Assembly (NCBI RefSeq): GCF_023277745.1
Contig: NZ_CP086322.1
Span: 8,990,001-9,054,000, forward strand
Direction: 5' to 3'
From: Streptomyces halobius
Lineage (GTDB): Bacteria > Actinomycetota > Actinomycetes > Streptomycetales > Streptomycetaceae
Length of the DNA stretch: 64,000 bases
Made by a program: the position numbers and the translations under genes. The first letter of the stretch is position 1. The number at the start of each line of letters is the position of its first letter. Below are positions 34,337 through 42,880 of the stretch, piece after piece. Under the pieces are notes generated by a model, which did not search any database, had not been told where the DNA came from, and saw nothing but the letters and a program-made list of their open reading frames with translations.

Positions 34337-35110
34337 GTGCACGTCCAGGGCGTGTACCGGAAGTGGATCAAGGGCTGGGCTGCGACAGCGGTCAACTCGC
34401 ACATAGCCCCTGATGAACTGGTGCCTAGAGTCTCGCGAGCGCATGCCCGGGTCCTGGCACTGCTCGATCGTCTCGTTGACCGGCACAAGGACGCAGACTC
34501 TGCCCTGCCCGGGTGGACCCGCGGGCATGTTCTCAAACACCTTGCGGACAACGCACGTGCCTTCGACAGGCAGGCACGGGCCGCTCTGCAAGGCCAGGTC
34601 ATCGATATGTACGACGGCGGCCGGAGCGGACGTGACCGGTCCGTCGACGAAGGTGCCACCCGGCCCCTGGCGCAGCTGCGTGCGGAACTGAAGCTGGCCC
34701 AGCAGGCTCTGGAAGACACCTGGAGCGGGCTGACGGCAGAGGTCTGGACACGCAGGGTCCGGTTCCGCCATGCCACGGTGCGCGATACCGCGCTGGCACG
34801 GTGGCGAGAGGCAGAGATCCACGCCGTCGATCTCATGGCCGGCTACCGCCCCCGCGACTGGCCGCTGGACTTCGCCCTGCACGCTGTGGAGTTCTTGTCC
34901 ACTCGTGCTCCAGCGGGCACCCGGCTGGTCTTGCAGGCCACCGACCACGAGTTCACCCAGGCCATGGGTACCGGAACGACAGTCGAGGTCTGCGGAGCCG
35001 TACGTGACCTCGCGGCCTGGATGGCCGGCCGCACCATCGACGGCCACCTGCACACGAACACTGTCCACCTGCCGGAACTCGGTCCGTGGCCCCCCGACCC
35101 GGCAGACTGA
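34337..35110 (+). CDS. Mycothiol-dependent maleylpyruvate isomerase family protein
   Basis: 257 residues with the DinB-like four-helix MDMPI fold. Conserved are SALPGWTRGHVLKHLADNARAFDRQARAAL at the metal site (His), TWSGLTAEVWTRRVR, then ARWREAEIHAVDLMAGYRPRDWP with the second and third metal His. The C-terminal part (LVLQATDHEFTQAMGTG, AAWMAGRT) is the usual sterol-carrier-like domain. Relatives use mycothiol for isomerisation or thiol transfer. GTG 34337 is a working choice; GTG 34352 is also possible. Confidence 0.85.
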   Translation: MHVQGVYRKWIKGWAATAVNSHIAPDELVPRVSRAHARVLALLDRLVDRHKDADSALPGWTRGHVLKHLADNARAFDRQARAALQGQVIDMYDGGRSGRDRSVDEGATRPLAQLRAELKLAQQALEDTWSGLTAEVWTRRVRFRHATVRDTALARWREAEIHAVDLMAGYRPRDWPLDFALHAVEFLSTRAPAGTRLVLQATDHEFTQAMGTGTTVEVCGAVRDLAAWMAGRTIDGHLHTNTVHLPELGPWPPDPAD

Positions 35111-35194
35111 CCAGACCGCCCACGCGGACCTGAACCGGTGCGGCACCCGCGCGACGAGCAGCGCGGAGCCTGCGGAGCCGCTCAAGGCATGTCG

Positions 35195-35300
35195 GTCATC
35201 GAGTCGGTGAACTGCGCACGTCCTACGGCGACCGCGCCGTCGTCGACGGTGTCTCCTTCACCGTCCAAGAAGGCGAGCGATTGCCGGCCCCACGCTTGAG
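35195..35300 (+). pseudogene. ABC-transporter ATPase N-terminal fragment
   Basis: One frame gives LRTSYGDRAVVDGVSFTVQE then GERLPA, the first strands of an ABC ATPase just before the Walker A loop, after which the sequence departs from the family. It is part of the debris before the LAL gene. Confidence 0.45.
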
Positions 35301-35449
35301 GCACCATCCCCGAAACCGGGGCCGACTCCTACCGCTTCGTCGGCATTCCGAGCCGTGGCCGGTCTCCGGCGACGGAACCACATGGGGTATGTCAGCGTCC
35401 GCCCGGACGTCCCCAAGATCGTGAACGCTGACAGAGGGGCTCGCCCATG

Positions 35450-35670
35450 ACGGGAACGGCTGCCCGCTCCGGGACACGTCGACCTCAACCGGGCCGAGGA
35501 TCCTCTTCGTCAGCTGCTGCAGCAGCCCGCCCCTCGCCGGACAGTCTGCTGCCGTCAGCTTTCGCACGGTCCACCAGCCGGCTGAGCAGCTGGTCGTCCA
35601 GAGCATCCGGCTTCAGCTCGGTCGGCTTGACTTCCTCCACGGCCTCAGCCGAGACGGCCACGTCTGTCAT
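35450..35670 (-). mobile_element. IS256-family transposase fragment (N-terminus, frameshifted)
   Basis: From ATG 35670 the frame reads VEEVKPTELKPDALDDQLLS followed by RLVDRAKADGSRLSGEG. This is the standard N-terminus of actinobacterial IS256/Mutator transposases. It then continues in another frame as GGLLQQLTKRIL, so a frameshift lies near 35530. The catalytic DDE domain is absent. The fragment begins 7 bp beyond the stop of the LAL regulator gene and marks the left edge of the biosynthetic cluster. Confidence 0.8.
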
Positions 35671-35676
35671 CGGGTG

Positions 35677-38607
35677 TCATTTCCCGTTCGGAGACCCACC
35701 GTTGACCCATACAGACCCACAGAAGGCGGCCGTATGCATACTGTCGTCTGTGTGGGCTCCCAGCGCGAGAGGGCGGGGATCGTTCTGCGCCGTTCGATCA
35801 CGCACACGCGCGCGAGGGTCCTCCAGATCCGCGAGAAACCGCGGCAGCTCCGAACGCTGCTTCACGTTCAACTTGCGATAGGCGCGGGTCAGATGCTGCT
35901 CGACGGTGCTGACCGTGATGAACAGACGGCTCGCGATCTCGCGGTTGGAGCATCCGGTCGCGGCCAGCGCCGCGACCCGCCGCTCGGCGTCGCTCAAGGG
36001 TTCCATCCCCTCGGCCTCAACGGTCTGAGGGCTGTCGAGTAGGCCGAGGGTGTGGCGCGCCAGTCGGTGCGGGCGCTCTGCCCCGCACTCCTGGGCGGTT
36101 CGCAAGGCCTCCAGGCCCAGCGTCCTGGCTGCGTGGAACGAGCCCAGCTCTTGGTGTACGCGGCTGAATTCGGCCAGAGCGCAGGCGAGTTCCGCCTGTT
36201 CGCCGCACGACCTGAGCAGGCCGACCGCCTCGTTCAACAGCGCCGGGCGGTCCTCGATGTCCTCGGTGGCAGCCAGTACCCGCAGCGACATCCCGCGAAT
36301 GCGAGGGCCGTTTCCGCCCGGCATGGAGAGCTGTTCGAGGACCAGGGCTCGTGCCTCGTCCCTGCGGTTGAGATGGATGTGGGCCTGGGCCAGGTCGCTG
36401 CGCCATGGAACGATCTCTGGAAGGTCGAGCGACCACTTCTGCATGAGCTCACCGCACCGGTGGAAGTCCTGGTAGGCATCCTGCGGATTGTTGATCGCCA
36501 GATGGTGGTGCCCGCGCGCGTGCAGGTACCGCAGTCCGGACGGGCACTCGAACATGCCGTTCGGCACGGCCTGGCGGAGCAGCCGTTCCCCTTCGTCGTG
36601 CCGCCCAAGGCCGGTCAGCGCCAGCAGTTGAACGGAGAAGGGGAGGCCGATCGTCACGCCCCAACTGCGGGTCGACAGCAGACGGAGTGCCTGCTGGGCC
36701 AGGTCCACCGCGTCCTGCAGGGCGCCTCGACGCAGGGCTATCGTGGCCTTGGTCGCGGTGAAAAGCCCTTCCCAGGTGGTCGCGCGACGAGCGCGCGCCT
36801 CGTTGAGAAAGTACTCGCAGTGGACCTCGGCCTGGTGCGGCCGGCCCACGTGGATGAGCGTGGAGAGTGCGAACTGGACATCACCGAGAGTCGTGTCGGA
36901 CAGCCGGAGGGCGGCCAGCGCCTGCCCGGCCCATTCGGCCGCTTTGTCGTGCAGGCCGTCGCGCAGGGCCGAGTTCCCGTGGGCGAGTGCGGTGACCCAG
37001 CCGGGTGTGGTGACCCAGCCGGGTGTGGTGGCGTTGGGGTCGCTCGCCACGCTGGCCGCGGTCAGTCCCCAGCTCGGCACCTGGATGCCCGTGTGCAACC
37101 ACTGCTGGAAGTGCTCCAGTGCCGTCTGGTGCGCCGCCTCGTCCGATCCGGGCGCACCGGAGGAGGACTGGAGTCGCGTCAGGAGTTCGCGGGCCTCCTC
37201 CGATCGGTTGTGCCAGAAGAAGTAGAGAGCCACAGTGAGCGCGTCCTGCCGCTCCAGGAATCCGTCGCGCACCGCCTTCTTGAGGGGCGTGAGGTGGCGC
37301 GCGGCGGCCGAGGGGTCCCGATGCCACGTCTCGCGTGCCAGCGAGAGGGTGAGGGACGCGCGTAGCGGTTCTTGCCGGCATTCGCGTTGTGCCAGTTCGA
37401 GGCACTGAAGGGCGAACTCCACCCGGTCATCGGCGCATGCCTGGGTGCCGGCGCTGTGCAGGACGGAGATGGCCCACTGCCCGGGGATCTTGTCGGCGAC
37501 GATCAGGTGCTGGGAGACCTCGGTGGCGTCCGCGCCGTTGTCGTGCAGCAACTGGGCCGCGTGCAGGTGCATGTCCAGCCGGTCCTCCAGGGGCTGGGTC
37601 TCCAGTACGGCGGCTCTTATGGCGGGGTGCCGCAGTCGGCCGTCGCACAGTAGCCGTGACTGGACGAGGGAGCGCACGATCCGTTCGACCCGTGCCGGCC
37701 TGATGCCCACGAGTTCCCCCACCAGCGCCGGATCGGCCCTCACACCGAGGACGGCGAGTGCCCGGGTCACGGCGATGGTCCGGTGGCCCCAGCGGTACAG
37801 ACAGGCGAACACAGCCTGACGGAACGATTCTTCGGTGCGCGGAGTGGGGGGCAGCGCCTGCTCGTCGCCGACCGCGTGCAGCAGACCGTCCTCGACGAGC
37901 CCCCTCAGCAGGAGCGGGTTGCCGCCGCAGACTTCGTGGTAGGCGGGTGCGATCCGGGCGGCGGTGGGCTCATCCACATGCTCGGTGAGCACCTCGGCCA
38001 CCTCGGCCACGGAGAGCGGCTGAACGAGGATGCGGTGGCAGTTGGGCTGGCGCAGCAGCTCCGCCCGGAAGGTGGGGTGGGCGGGTGACGTCACGATCCA
38101 CTCGCTGATCAGCACGAGCAGCTTCTCGCTCCTGAATCTGCGCAGTAGGTAGAGCAGGATCTGGAGAGAGGGGGCGTCGGCATGGTGTACGTCGTCGATG
38201 GCGATGACGATGGTCCGGCCGGCGGCGCGTTCCTGGAGTGCGGAGCACAGCGAGCCGGCGATGCGCGCGGTGGTCTGTCGCATCGGCACGGGCTCCTGGT
38301 TCGGCGTGTCCTGGCTGAGCAGCGCGGTCACCTGGCTGTCGGCCCAGGTCCGTAGTTCCCTGTCGTGGACGCCGTGGCACAACTGGCTGAGCACCCCGAA
38401 GGGGTGGGTGCGTTCGGCACGGGAGCCGATGGCGGTGAGAACCAGCGCCCCGGAGGAGCTGATCTCTTCGGTGAAGCAGTGCAGCAGGGTCGTCTTGCCG
38501 CTCGCCACCGCCCCTTCGACGATTACGATCTGAGCCTTCTGCTGCTCGGACTGTGAATAGAAATCGGTCAGCAATCCTGCTTCGACCTTCCGTCGCGCAA
38601 AGCGCAT
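35677..38607 (-). CDS. LAL (large ATP-binding LuxR-type) pathway regulator
   Basis: 976 residues. The N-terminal AAA/ATPase part has Walker A in VEGAVASGKTTLLHCF (about residues 30-45) and Walker B in IVIAIDDVHHAD (about 133-144). A long helical/TPR region follows. The C-terminal LuxR HTH is PLSDAERRVAALAATGCSNREIASRLFITV with STVEQHLTRAYRKLNVK (about 865-915). Such LALs activate type I PKS clusters, so it probably switches on the genes to its right. After the HTH there is an unusual tail of about 50 residues reaching to the IS256 fragment. It may be read-through created by the insertion. Confidence 0.92.
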   Translation of the reverse strand: MRFARRKVEAGLLTDFYSQSEQQKAQIVIVEGAVASGKTTLLHCFTEEISSSGALVLTAIGSRAERTHPFGVLSQLCHGVHDRELRTWADSQVTALLSQDTPNQEPVPMRQTTARIAGSLCSALQERAAGRTIVIAIDDVHHADAPSLQILLYLLRRFRSEKLLVLISEWIVTSPAHPTFRAELLRQPNCHRILVQPLSVAEVAEVLTEHVDEPTAARIAPAYHEVCGGNPLLLRGLVEDGLLHAVGDEQALPPTPRTEESFRQAVFACLYRWGHRTIAVTRALAVLGVRADPALVGELVGIRPARVERIVRSLVQSRLLCDGRLRHPAIRAAVLETQPLEDRLDMHLHAAQLLHDNGADATEVSQHLIVADKIPGQWAISVLHSAGTQACADDRVEFALQCLELAQRECRQEPLRASLTLSLARETWHRDPSAAARHLTPLKKAVRDGFLERQDALTVALYFFWHNRSEEARELLTRLQSSSGAPGSDEAAHQTALEHFQQWLHTGIQVPSWGLTAASVASDPNATTPGWVTTPGWVTALAHGNSALRDGLHDKAAEWAGQALAALRLSDTTLGDVQFALSTLIHVGRPHQAEVHCEYFLNEARARRATTWEGLFTATKATIALRRGALQDAVDLAQQALRLLSTRSWGVTIGLPFSVQLLALTGLGRHDEGERLLRQAVPNGMFECPSGLRYLHARGHHHLAINNPQDAYQDFHRCGELMQKWSLDLPEIVPWRSDLAQAHIHLNRRDEARALVLEQLSMPGGNGPRIRGMSLRVLAATEDIEDRPALLNEAVGLLRSCGEQAELACALAEFSRVHQELGSFHAARTLGLEALRTAQECGAERPHRLARHTLGLLDSPQTVEAEGMEPLSDAERRVAALAATGCSNREIASRLFITVSTVEQHLTRAYRKLNVKQRSELPRFLADLEDPRARVRDRTAQNDPRPLALGAHTDDSMHTAAFCGSVWVNGGSPNGK
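37003..37038. repeat. In-frame 18-bp direct duplication in LAL gene
   Basis: The unit CCGGGTGTGGTGACCCAG and its neighbouring bases occur twice back to back on the plus strand, giving TTPGWV-TTPGWV in the LAL protein between helical repeats. It is probably a recent replication slippage that keeps the frame. Confidence 0.8.
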
Positions 38608-39094
38608 TCGCCTTCCCCTTACGCAGGAAGCGCCGGCGCCATATTTTAGGGATTCTTTGGCTGTGGTTGAGTTTCCCTTTTATTTCTGTGGTGCGGGTGG
38701 CGCTCCGTATGTCCTTGTTCGGCAATCTACCTCATTTACCTGGGAGGCGATCCAGTCAATGTGGCCGATTTCATCCTGGGAAGTCCCGAGGGTTTTTCGG
38801 CTCGCCGACCGCGGGCGGTTCGTCTTGTGGCGTGGCGGAGTGGCTTGCCGGCAGGGCTGCCAGTGAGCTCGCGTTACGCAATATGAATTCTCGGTAAATC
38901 GTTGAGCTCGTCGGCAGCAGGTGCCGGCGTGCGTCCGGCCGGTCGTGCGACGGTGGGAGAAGACGTGGCCAAGCCTTGGGGGCGATACGACCGCGCCTGC
39001 GGAGGCCGCGGCAGATCCGGCCGCCGTGACCTGGCCCGGCGGGACGGGCCCGGCGGGACGGGGGAGCCGTTCCTGGGCCGTACGAACGTGGTGA
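38608..39094. other. AT-richer regulatory region between LAL and amidase genes
   Basis: The part nearest the LAL start (38608-38900) is noticeably lower in GC than the window average and should contain the LAL promoter. No gene is supported on either strand. Confidence 0.45.
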
Positions 39095-39127
39095 GGCCGG
39101 CCCTCGGCGGGGGTCCGAGGGCCGGCC
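39095..39127 (-). terminator. Hairpin terminator after amidase gene
   Basis: GGCCGGCCCTCGG at 39095-39107 pairs perfectly with CCGAGGGCCGGCC at 39115-39127 across a 7-nt loop, 29 bp past the amidase stop on the minus strand. Confidence 0.75.
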
Positions 39128-39155
39128 GGCTCTGGTGACGTACTGCCTGGTCGGC

Positions 39156-40535
39156 TCAGGCTCCACTGGCGGTCGGCAGCGAGTCCGAGGTGGCCTGTGG
39201 CCAGGGGCCGCCTGCCAGTGTCTCGATCTCGTGAGCCACGGCGACGAGTGTCTGCTCGTCGTGCGGACGGCCGAGCAACTGGAGGCCGAACGGCACGCCG
39301 TCCTGACTGGTCCCGAACGGCAGGCTGACGGCCGGCAGTCCCGTGAGGTTCGCGAGGTGCGTGAAGCGCGTGTAGGCGAAGGGCGTGAGGTCGGTCCGGC
39401 CGTCCTCCATCGGCAGCCAGAACTCCCCCCGGGGCACGGCGGCCACGGCCGTCGTCGGCATCAGCACGGCGTCGACGTCCTGCCACGCCTCGCGCCACGC
39501 GTGGAGCACCTTGGCACGGAACCGCTGCGCGTCGATGTAGTCCCGGGCGGGCACCAGCGAGCCCTCTTCCAGACGCTGCCGAACTGTCGAGCCGTAGGCG
39601 TCGAACTGCTCGGCCATGTAGGGCCGGTGGAAGGAACTCGCCTCGGACATCATGATGATGCGGACCGCGTGGCTGACCAGTTCGGCAAACGGCAGCTCGA
39701 TCGGCGCCACCTCGACGCCTGTCTTCGTCAGCAGCCGCCGGGCCCGCTCGACGTTGTCGGCCACCTCGCCGGAGACCTGGTTGAACAGCGGCCCGGTGGC
39801 CAGGCCCACGCGCCGGCCCGCGAGAGTCGTGCGCGCGGCGTCGGGCAGTGTGGTGCCGGACAGGGCGCCGATGACCGTCGCGCAGTCGCGCACCGACCGG
39901 CCGAGCGCTCCGACATGGTCGAGGGACCAGGACAGCGGCACCATCCCGGTGGTGCTGATCGTCCCGTAGGTGGGTTTGAAGCCGACCGCGCCGCAGTGCG
40001 CGGCCGGGATGCGTACCGAGCCGCCGGTGTCGCTGCCGAGGGCGACGGGGCTGACGCCCGTGACCACCGCTGCGGCGGCTCCACCGCTGGAACCGCCCGT
40101 GTCGCGTTCCGGCGCCCTCGGGTTGGTCGTCGCCGGACAGTCGACGCCCAACCCGAACTCGTCCATCCGGGTGGTGGCGAAGATGACCGCGCCGGCCTCG
40201 CGGAGGGCGGCGACGGCGTCGGCGTCCCGCTCGGCCGCCGGGCCCGTCCGCACCGCGGAACCGGCGGACGTGGGCAGGCCGGCGACGTCGTAGAGGGACT
40301 TGACGGTGAGCGGAATGCCGTCGAGCCGGCCTCGGCGCTCACCGCGGGCGATCCGCTTCTCGGCCTGCTCCGCAGCCGTGAAGGCGGCGTCGTCGAACCG
40401 CGCGGCCAGGACTCCGCACTTCGGGTCGACCTCGTCGGCCCGGTCCAGGAACGCGCGCAGCAGCTCGGTCGGGCTCAGGTCGCCCCGCGTGAGGGCCTCG
40501 TCGGCCTGCGTCAGCGTCAGCTCGAAGAGGCTCAT
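39156..40535 (-). CDS. Amidase-signature enzyme (GatA/AtzF-like)
   Basis: 459 residues. The Ser-cisSer-Lys triad is complete: Lys in IPLTVKSLYDVAG, cis-Ser in RDTGGSSGGAAAAV and the nucleophile Ser in GSDTGGSVRIPAAHCGAVGF. FKPTYGTISTTGMVPLSWSL and the late PAVSLPFGTSQDGVPFGLQLLG are family blocks. It hydrolyses or transfers an amide. Next to the PKS genes it could remove a protecting amino-acid group or set an amide on the product, but that is inference. Its ATG overlaps the stop of the small upstream gene (ATGA). Confidence 0.9.
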   Translation of the reverse strand: MSLFELTLTQADEALTRGDLSPTELLRAFLDRADEVDPKCGVLAARFDDAAFTAAEQAEKRIARGERRGRLDGIPLTVKSLYDVAGLPTSAGSAVRTGPAAERDADAVAALREAGAVIFATTRMDEFGLGVDCPATTNPRAPERDTGGSSGGAAAAVVTGVSPVALGSDTGGSVRIPAAHCGAVGFKPTYGTISTTGMVPLSWSLDHVGALGRSVRDCATVIGALSGTTLPDAARTTLAGRRVGLATGPLFNQVSGEVADNVERARRLLTKTGVEVAPIELPFAELVSHAVRIIMMSEASSFHRPYMAEQFDAYGSTVRQRLEEGSLVPARDYIDAQRFRAKVLHAWREAWQDVDAVLMPTTAVAAVPRGEFWLPMEDGRTDLTPFAYTRFTHLANLTGLPAVSLPFGTSQDGVPFGLQLLGRPHDEQTLVAVAHEIETLAGGPWPQATSDSLPTASGA

Positions 40536-40729
40536 GTGCCGCTACCCCAGGAGGGGCTGAAGGAGCCGGCCACGGGGGTGCGTCCGAGGTCCACCCGGCC
40601 GAGTTCGGTGGCCGACCACAGGAGCCCGGCCCGCCGCATGTCCAGTGCCTCCCAGCGCTCGCGGGGAATGTCCAGTCTGGCATTCGCCAGCAGTATCGCC
40701 AGGCCTTCTTGAGGGTCGTCGTCACTCAC
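40532..40729 (-). CDS. Small AtzG/GatC-like amidase partner
   Basis: 65 residues: MSDDDPQEGLAILLANARLD then IPRERWEALDMRRAGLLWS and finally ELGRVDLGRTPVAGSFSPSW. The two short helices followed by an extended acidic-to-hydrophobic tail resemble AtzG/DUF4089-type proteins that wrap around amidase-signature partners. It is translationally coupled to the amidase by a 4-base overlap. The assignment rests on layout and weak similarity only. Confidence 0.55.
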   Translation of the reverse strand: MSDDDPQEGLAILLANARLDIPRERWEALDMRRAGLLWSATELGRVDLGRTPVAGSFSPSWGSGT

Positions 40730-41028
40730 CCATTGCTCCTAGCCTCTGGCCTCGGGGAAGGCGTGTTCGCCGATGCCATGACGCTACGATCCGGCGACCG
40801 CGCCGACCAAGCGCCACGATCCCCTATTCCTTCCCCTATTCCTTCCATGGCCCCGGCTAGGGGCCGGTAGGGGTTGAGGCCGGGCCCCTCGCTTTCCTTA
40901 TCGTTCCAAGCACGGTTTCCCCGTCGGGAACCAACCAACTTCAGCGAAGTCTCCCCCGGACCCTTGCATTCGCCAGTAGCGCGCTGAATCTCCGCAAGGA
41001 CCGAGAACGCCGAAAGGATTCGTACCCC
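40730..41028. promoter_or_regulatory. Divergent promoter region of the biosynthetic operon
   Basis: 299 bp between the amidase pair and the O-methyltransferase. It contains a direct repeat of CCCCTATTCCTT-like sequence near 40820-40845 and an inverted repeat GGCCCC-N5-GGGGCC at 40849-40865. Either could be a regulator site for the LAL protein; no proof is visible. Confidence 0.45.
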
Positions 41029-42060
41029 ATGGACCTGGACCTGATGCAGCTTTCCGGGATGGGCTGGTTCTCCAAAACCCTTGAGGCGGCAGCCAGGTTG
41101 CAGGTGGCCGACGAGCTGGGTGACAGCACGATGACCTATCAGGAAATCGCGGAGCGGGTCGGCGCCGACGCCGACGCCCTGCAGGCGATACTGCGTTCGC
41201 TGTCCGCGCTCGGCGTCTTCGCCCACCTCGGCGACGGGAAGTTCGCCAACAGCCCCCTCTCGCACCGGCTGCGCGACGACCACCCGCAGTCGATGCGCCA
41301 CTACGTCATCCTCGCGGCCGGCCTGTACACCGACACCTTCGGCAACGTCCTGCACACCGCGCGCACCGGTGGGTCGGCCTTCCGCGCCCTGCACGGCACG
41401 AACATCTACGGCTACCTCGAAAAGCATCCGGAGGACGCCGACCTCTACGACAACGCGATGGAGGACCTCACCCGGCCGGTCTCCGCCGAACTGGCGCGGA
41501 CCTACGACTTCTCCGCGGTGCGGTCGGTGATCGACCTCGGTGGCGGCCGGGGGGCCCTGCTCAAGGGCCTCCTGCTGGCGCACCCCCATCTGACCGGCAT
41601 CGTGGGGGAGCGGGCCGACACCTGCGCGCGCGCCGCGGCCGATCTGCGGCGGATCGGCAGCACGGACCTGCTGGAGCGGCTCTCCTACGTCGAGACCGAC
41701 ATCCTGAGCAAGGTCCCGGGCGGCTACGACCTCTACACGCTCAAGAACGTCCTGCACAACTGGAACCCCGAGTCCTCCGTGCGGATCCTGCGCAACATCC
41801 GGGCCGCCCTGACCGGGACGGCCGAGCAGCCGGGGGGCCGGGCCCCCCGCCTGCTGGTCATCGAGCCGCTCATCGAGCAGGAGGCCGACTGGATGCGCGC
41901 CCTGTTCCAGATGACCGTCTCCCAGGACGGCACCGAGGGACGCACCGAGGAGGGCCAGATCGCCCAGCTCGAAGAGGCCGGGCTGACGGTGGAGCGGGTC
42001 ATCCGCCTCGCCACCGGCCACTCCGTGTTCGAGAGCCTCCCCACCACGAGCGAGCGCTGA
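41029..42060 (+). CDS. SAM-dependent O-methyltransferase (acetylserotonin-MT type)
   Basis: 343 residues. An N-terminal winged-helix dimerisation domain (LEAAARLQVADELGDSTMTYQEIAERVGADADALQAILRSLSAL) precedes a Rossmann methyltransferase domain with SAM loop RSVIDLGGGRGALLKGL, the conserved acid-binding region and catalytic His in LKNVLHNWNPESSVRILRNI. It probably methylates a hydroxyl of the polyketide, or an enol/acid on a carrier-bound intermediate. It is the first gene of the plus-strand operon, 4 bp before the hydrolase gene. Confidence 0.9.
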   Translation: MDLDLMQLSGMGWFSKTLEAAARLQVADELGDSTMTYQEIAERVGADADALQAILRSLSALGVFAHLGDGKFANSPLSHRLRDDHPQSMRHYVILAAGLYTDTFGNVLHTARTGGSAFRALHGTNIYGYLEKHPEDADLYDNAMEDLTRPVSAELARTYDFSAVRSVIDLGGGRGALLKGLLLAHPHLTGIVGERADTCARAAADLRRIGSTDLLERLSYVETDILSKVPGGYDLYTLKNVLHNWNPESSVRILRNIRAALTGTAEQPGGRAPRLLVIEPLIEQEADWMRALFQMTVSQDGTEGRTEEGQIAQLEEAGLTVERVIRLATGHSVFESLPTTSER

Positions 42061-42064
42061 TCCG

Positions 42065-42859
42065 ATGACAGAAGACGGCACGTCCACCTGGCGCCCGCTG
42101 CGTTCGGCTCCCGGCGCCGACACCTTGGTGCTGGCCGTGGACTACGCGCTCACCGGACGTCCGGAGGCCACGTTCAGCGACCTCGCATCCGTCCTGCCCT
42201 CGTCCTGGGCGGTGTGGGAGACCCGCCAGCCCGACACCGGCCGACCCGACGCCGAGGGCTACCTCGACTTCTGGCTGTCCGACCCGGGGCTCTCCGGTAC
42301 CAGGGTGGACGCGGTGCTCGGGTACTGCATAGGCGGCGTCTTCGCGGCCGAACTCGCCGAGCGGCTGTCCCGGGCCACCGGCGAGCCCGTTCCGGTCCTG
42401 CTGTTCGACCCCGAACCGCCCCTCGTCGACGGCCTGGCGACGGACGCCCGGTCGGCTGTCGAGGGCCTTGGGTCGATGCTCACCGCGGAGCAACTGCGCG
42501 ACGCTCTCGACCGGCTCGACACGTCCGAGGCCGCAGCCGCCGACGTCCCCGACCTGGCGGGGGAGCTCCGGGGCATCTACACGACGGCGGCCCGCACGGC
42601 CTGCCGCTCCTCGGGACTCGACGAGGACATCGCGGACCAGCTGACCTCGGCCTTCGTCAGGTATCTGCAGTACTCCAGCGCGGCCGGCCGCCTCTTCGCC
42701 GAACCGGCCTGGAGCCGGGCGACCGTGGTCAGCTCCGCCCAGCCCACCCGGTGGGCCGACTGCGGCGCCGACCGCGTCGACTGCCCCGTACCCCACGCAC
42801 AGCTCCTGGCCAGTGCCTGCGCCGCCGACGCGGTGGCCGGCGCCGTGGAGCTCTACTGA
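42065..42859 (+). CDS. Alpha/beta-hydrolase/thioesterase-like protein with Cys nucleophile
   Basis: 264 residues. The nucleophile elbow is GYCIGG (residues 86-91) with Cys88 replacing the usual Ser. The acid is probably in LLFDPEPP, and His244 in VPHAQLL completes a C-D-H triad. The fold resembles type II thioesterases, but the N-terminus is divergent. It may act as an acyltransferase or editing thioesterase on the adjacent carrier protein. It lies between the methyltransferase and the C-A*-PCP gene with gaps of 4 and 21 bp. Confidence 0.72.
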   Translation: MTEDGTSTWRPLRSAPGADTLVLAVDYALTGRPEATFSDLASVLPSSWAVWETRQPDTGRPDAEGYLDFWLSDPGLSGTRVDAVLGYCIGGVFAAELAERLSRATGEPVPVLLFDPEPPLVDGLATDARSAVEGLGSMLTAEQLRDALDRLDTSEAAAADVPDLAGELRGIYTTAARTACRSSGLDEDIADQLTSAFVRYLQYSSAAGRLFAEPAWSRATVVSSAQPTRWADCGADRVDCPVPHAQLLASACAADAVAGAVELY

Positions 42860-42880
42860 GTGCCCCCGAGAGGAGCCATC

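Noticed and set aside
36052..37365. Long plus-strand frame opposite the LAL gene
   Set aside because: It lies wholly inside a well-supported LAL gene and has no recognisable motif.
38700..38800. Minus-strand stretch SQDEIGHIDWIASQVNEV resembling a bacterioferritin helix
   Set aside because: Only about 18 residues fit, with no flanking ferritin helices and no start; chance similarity is likely.
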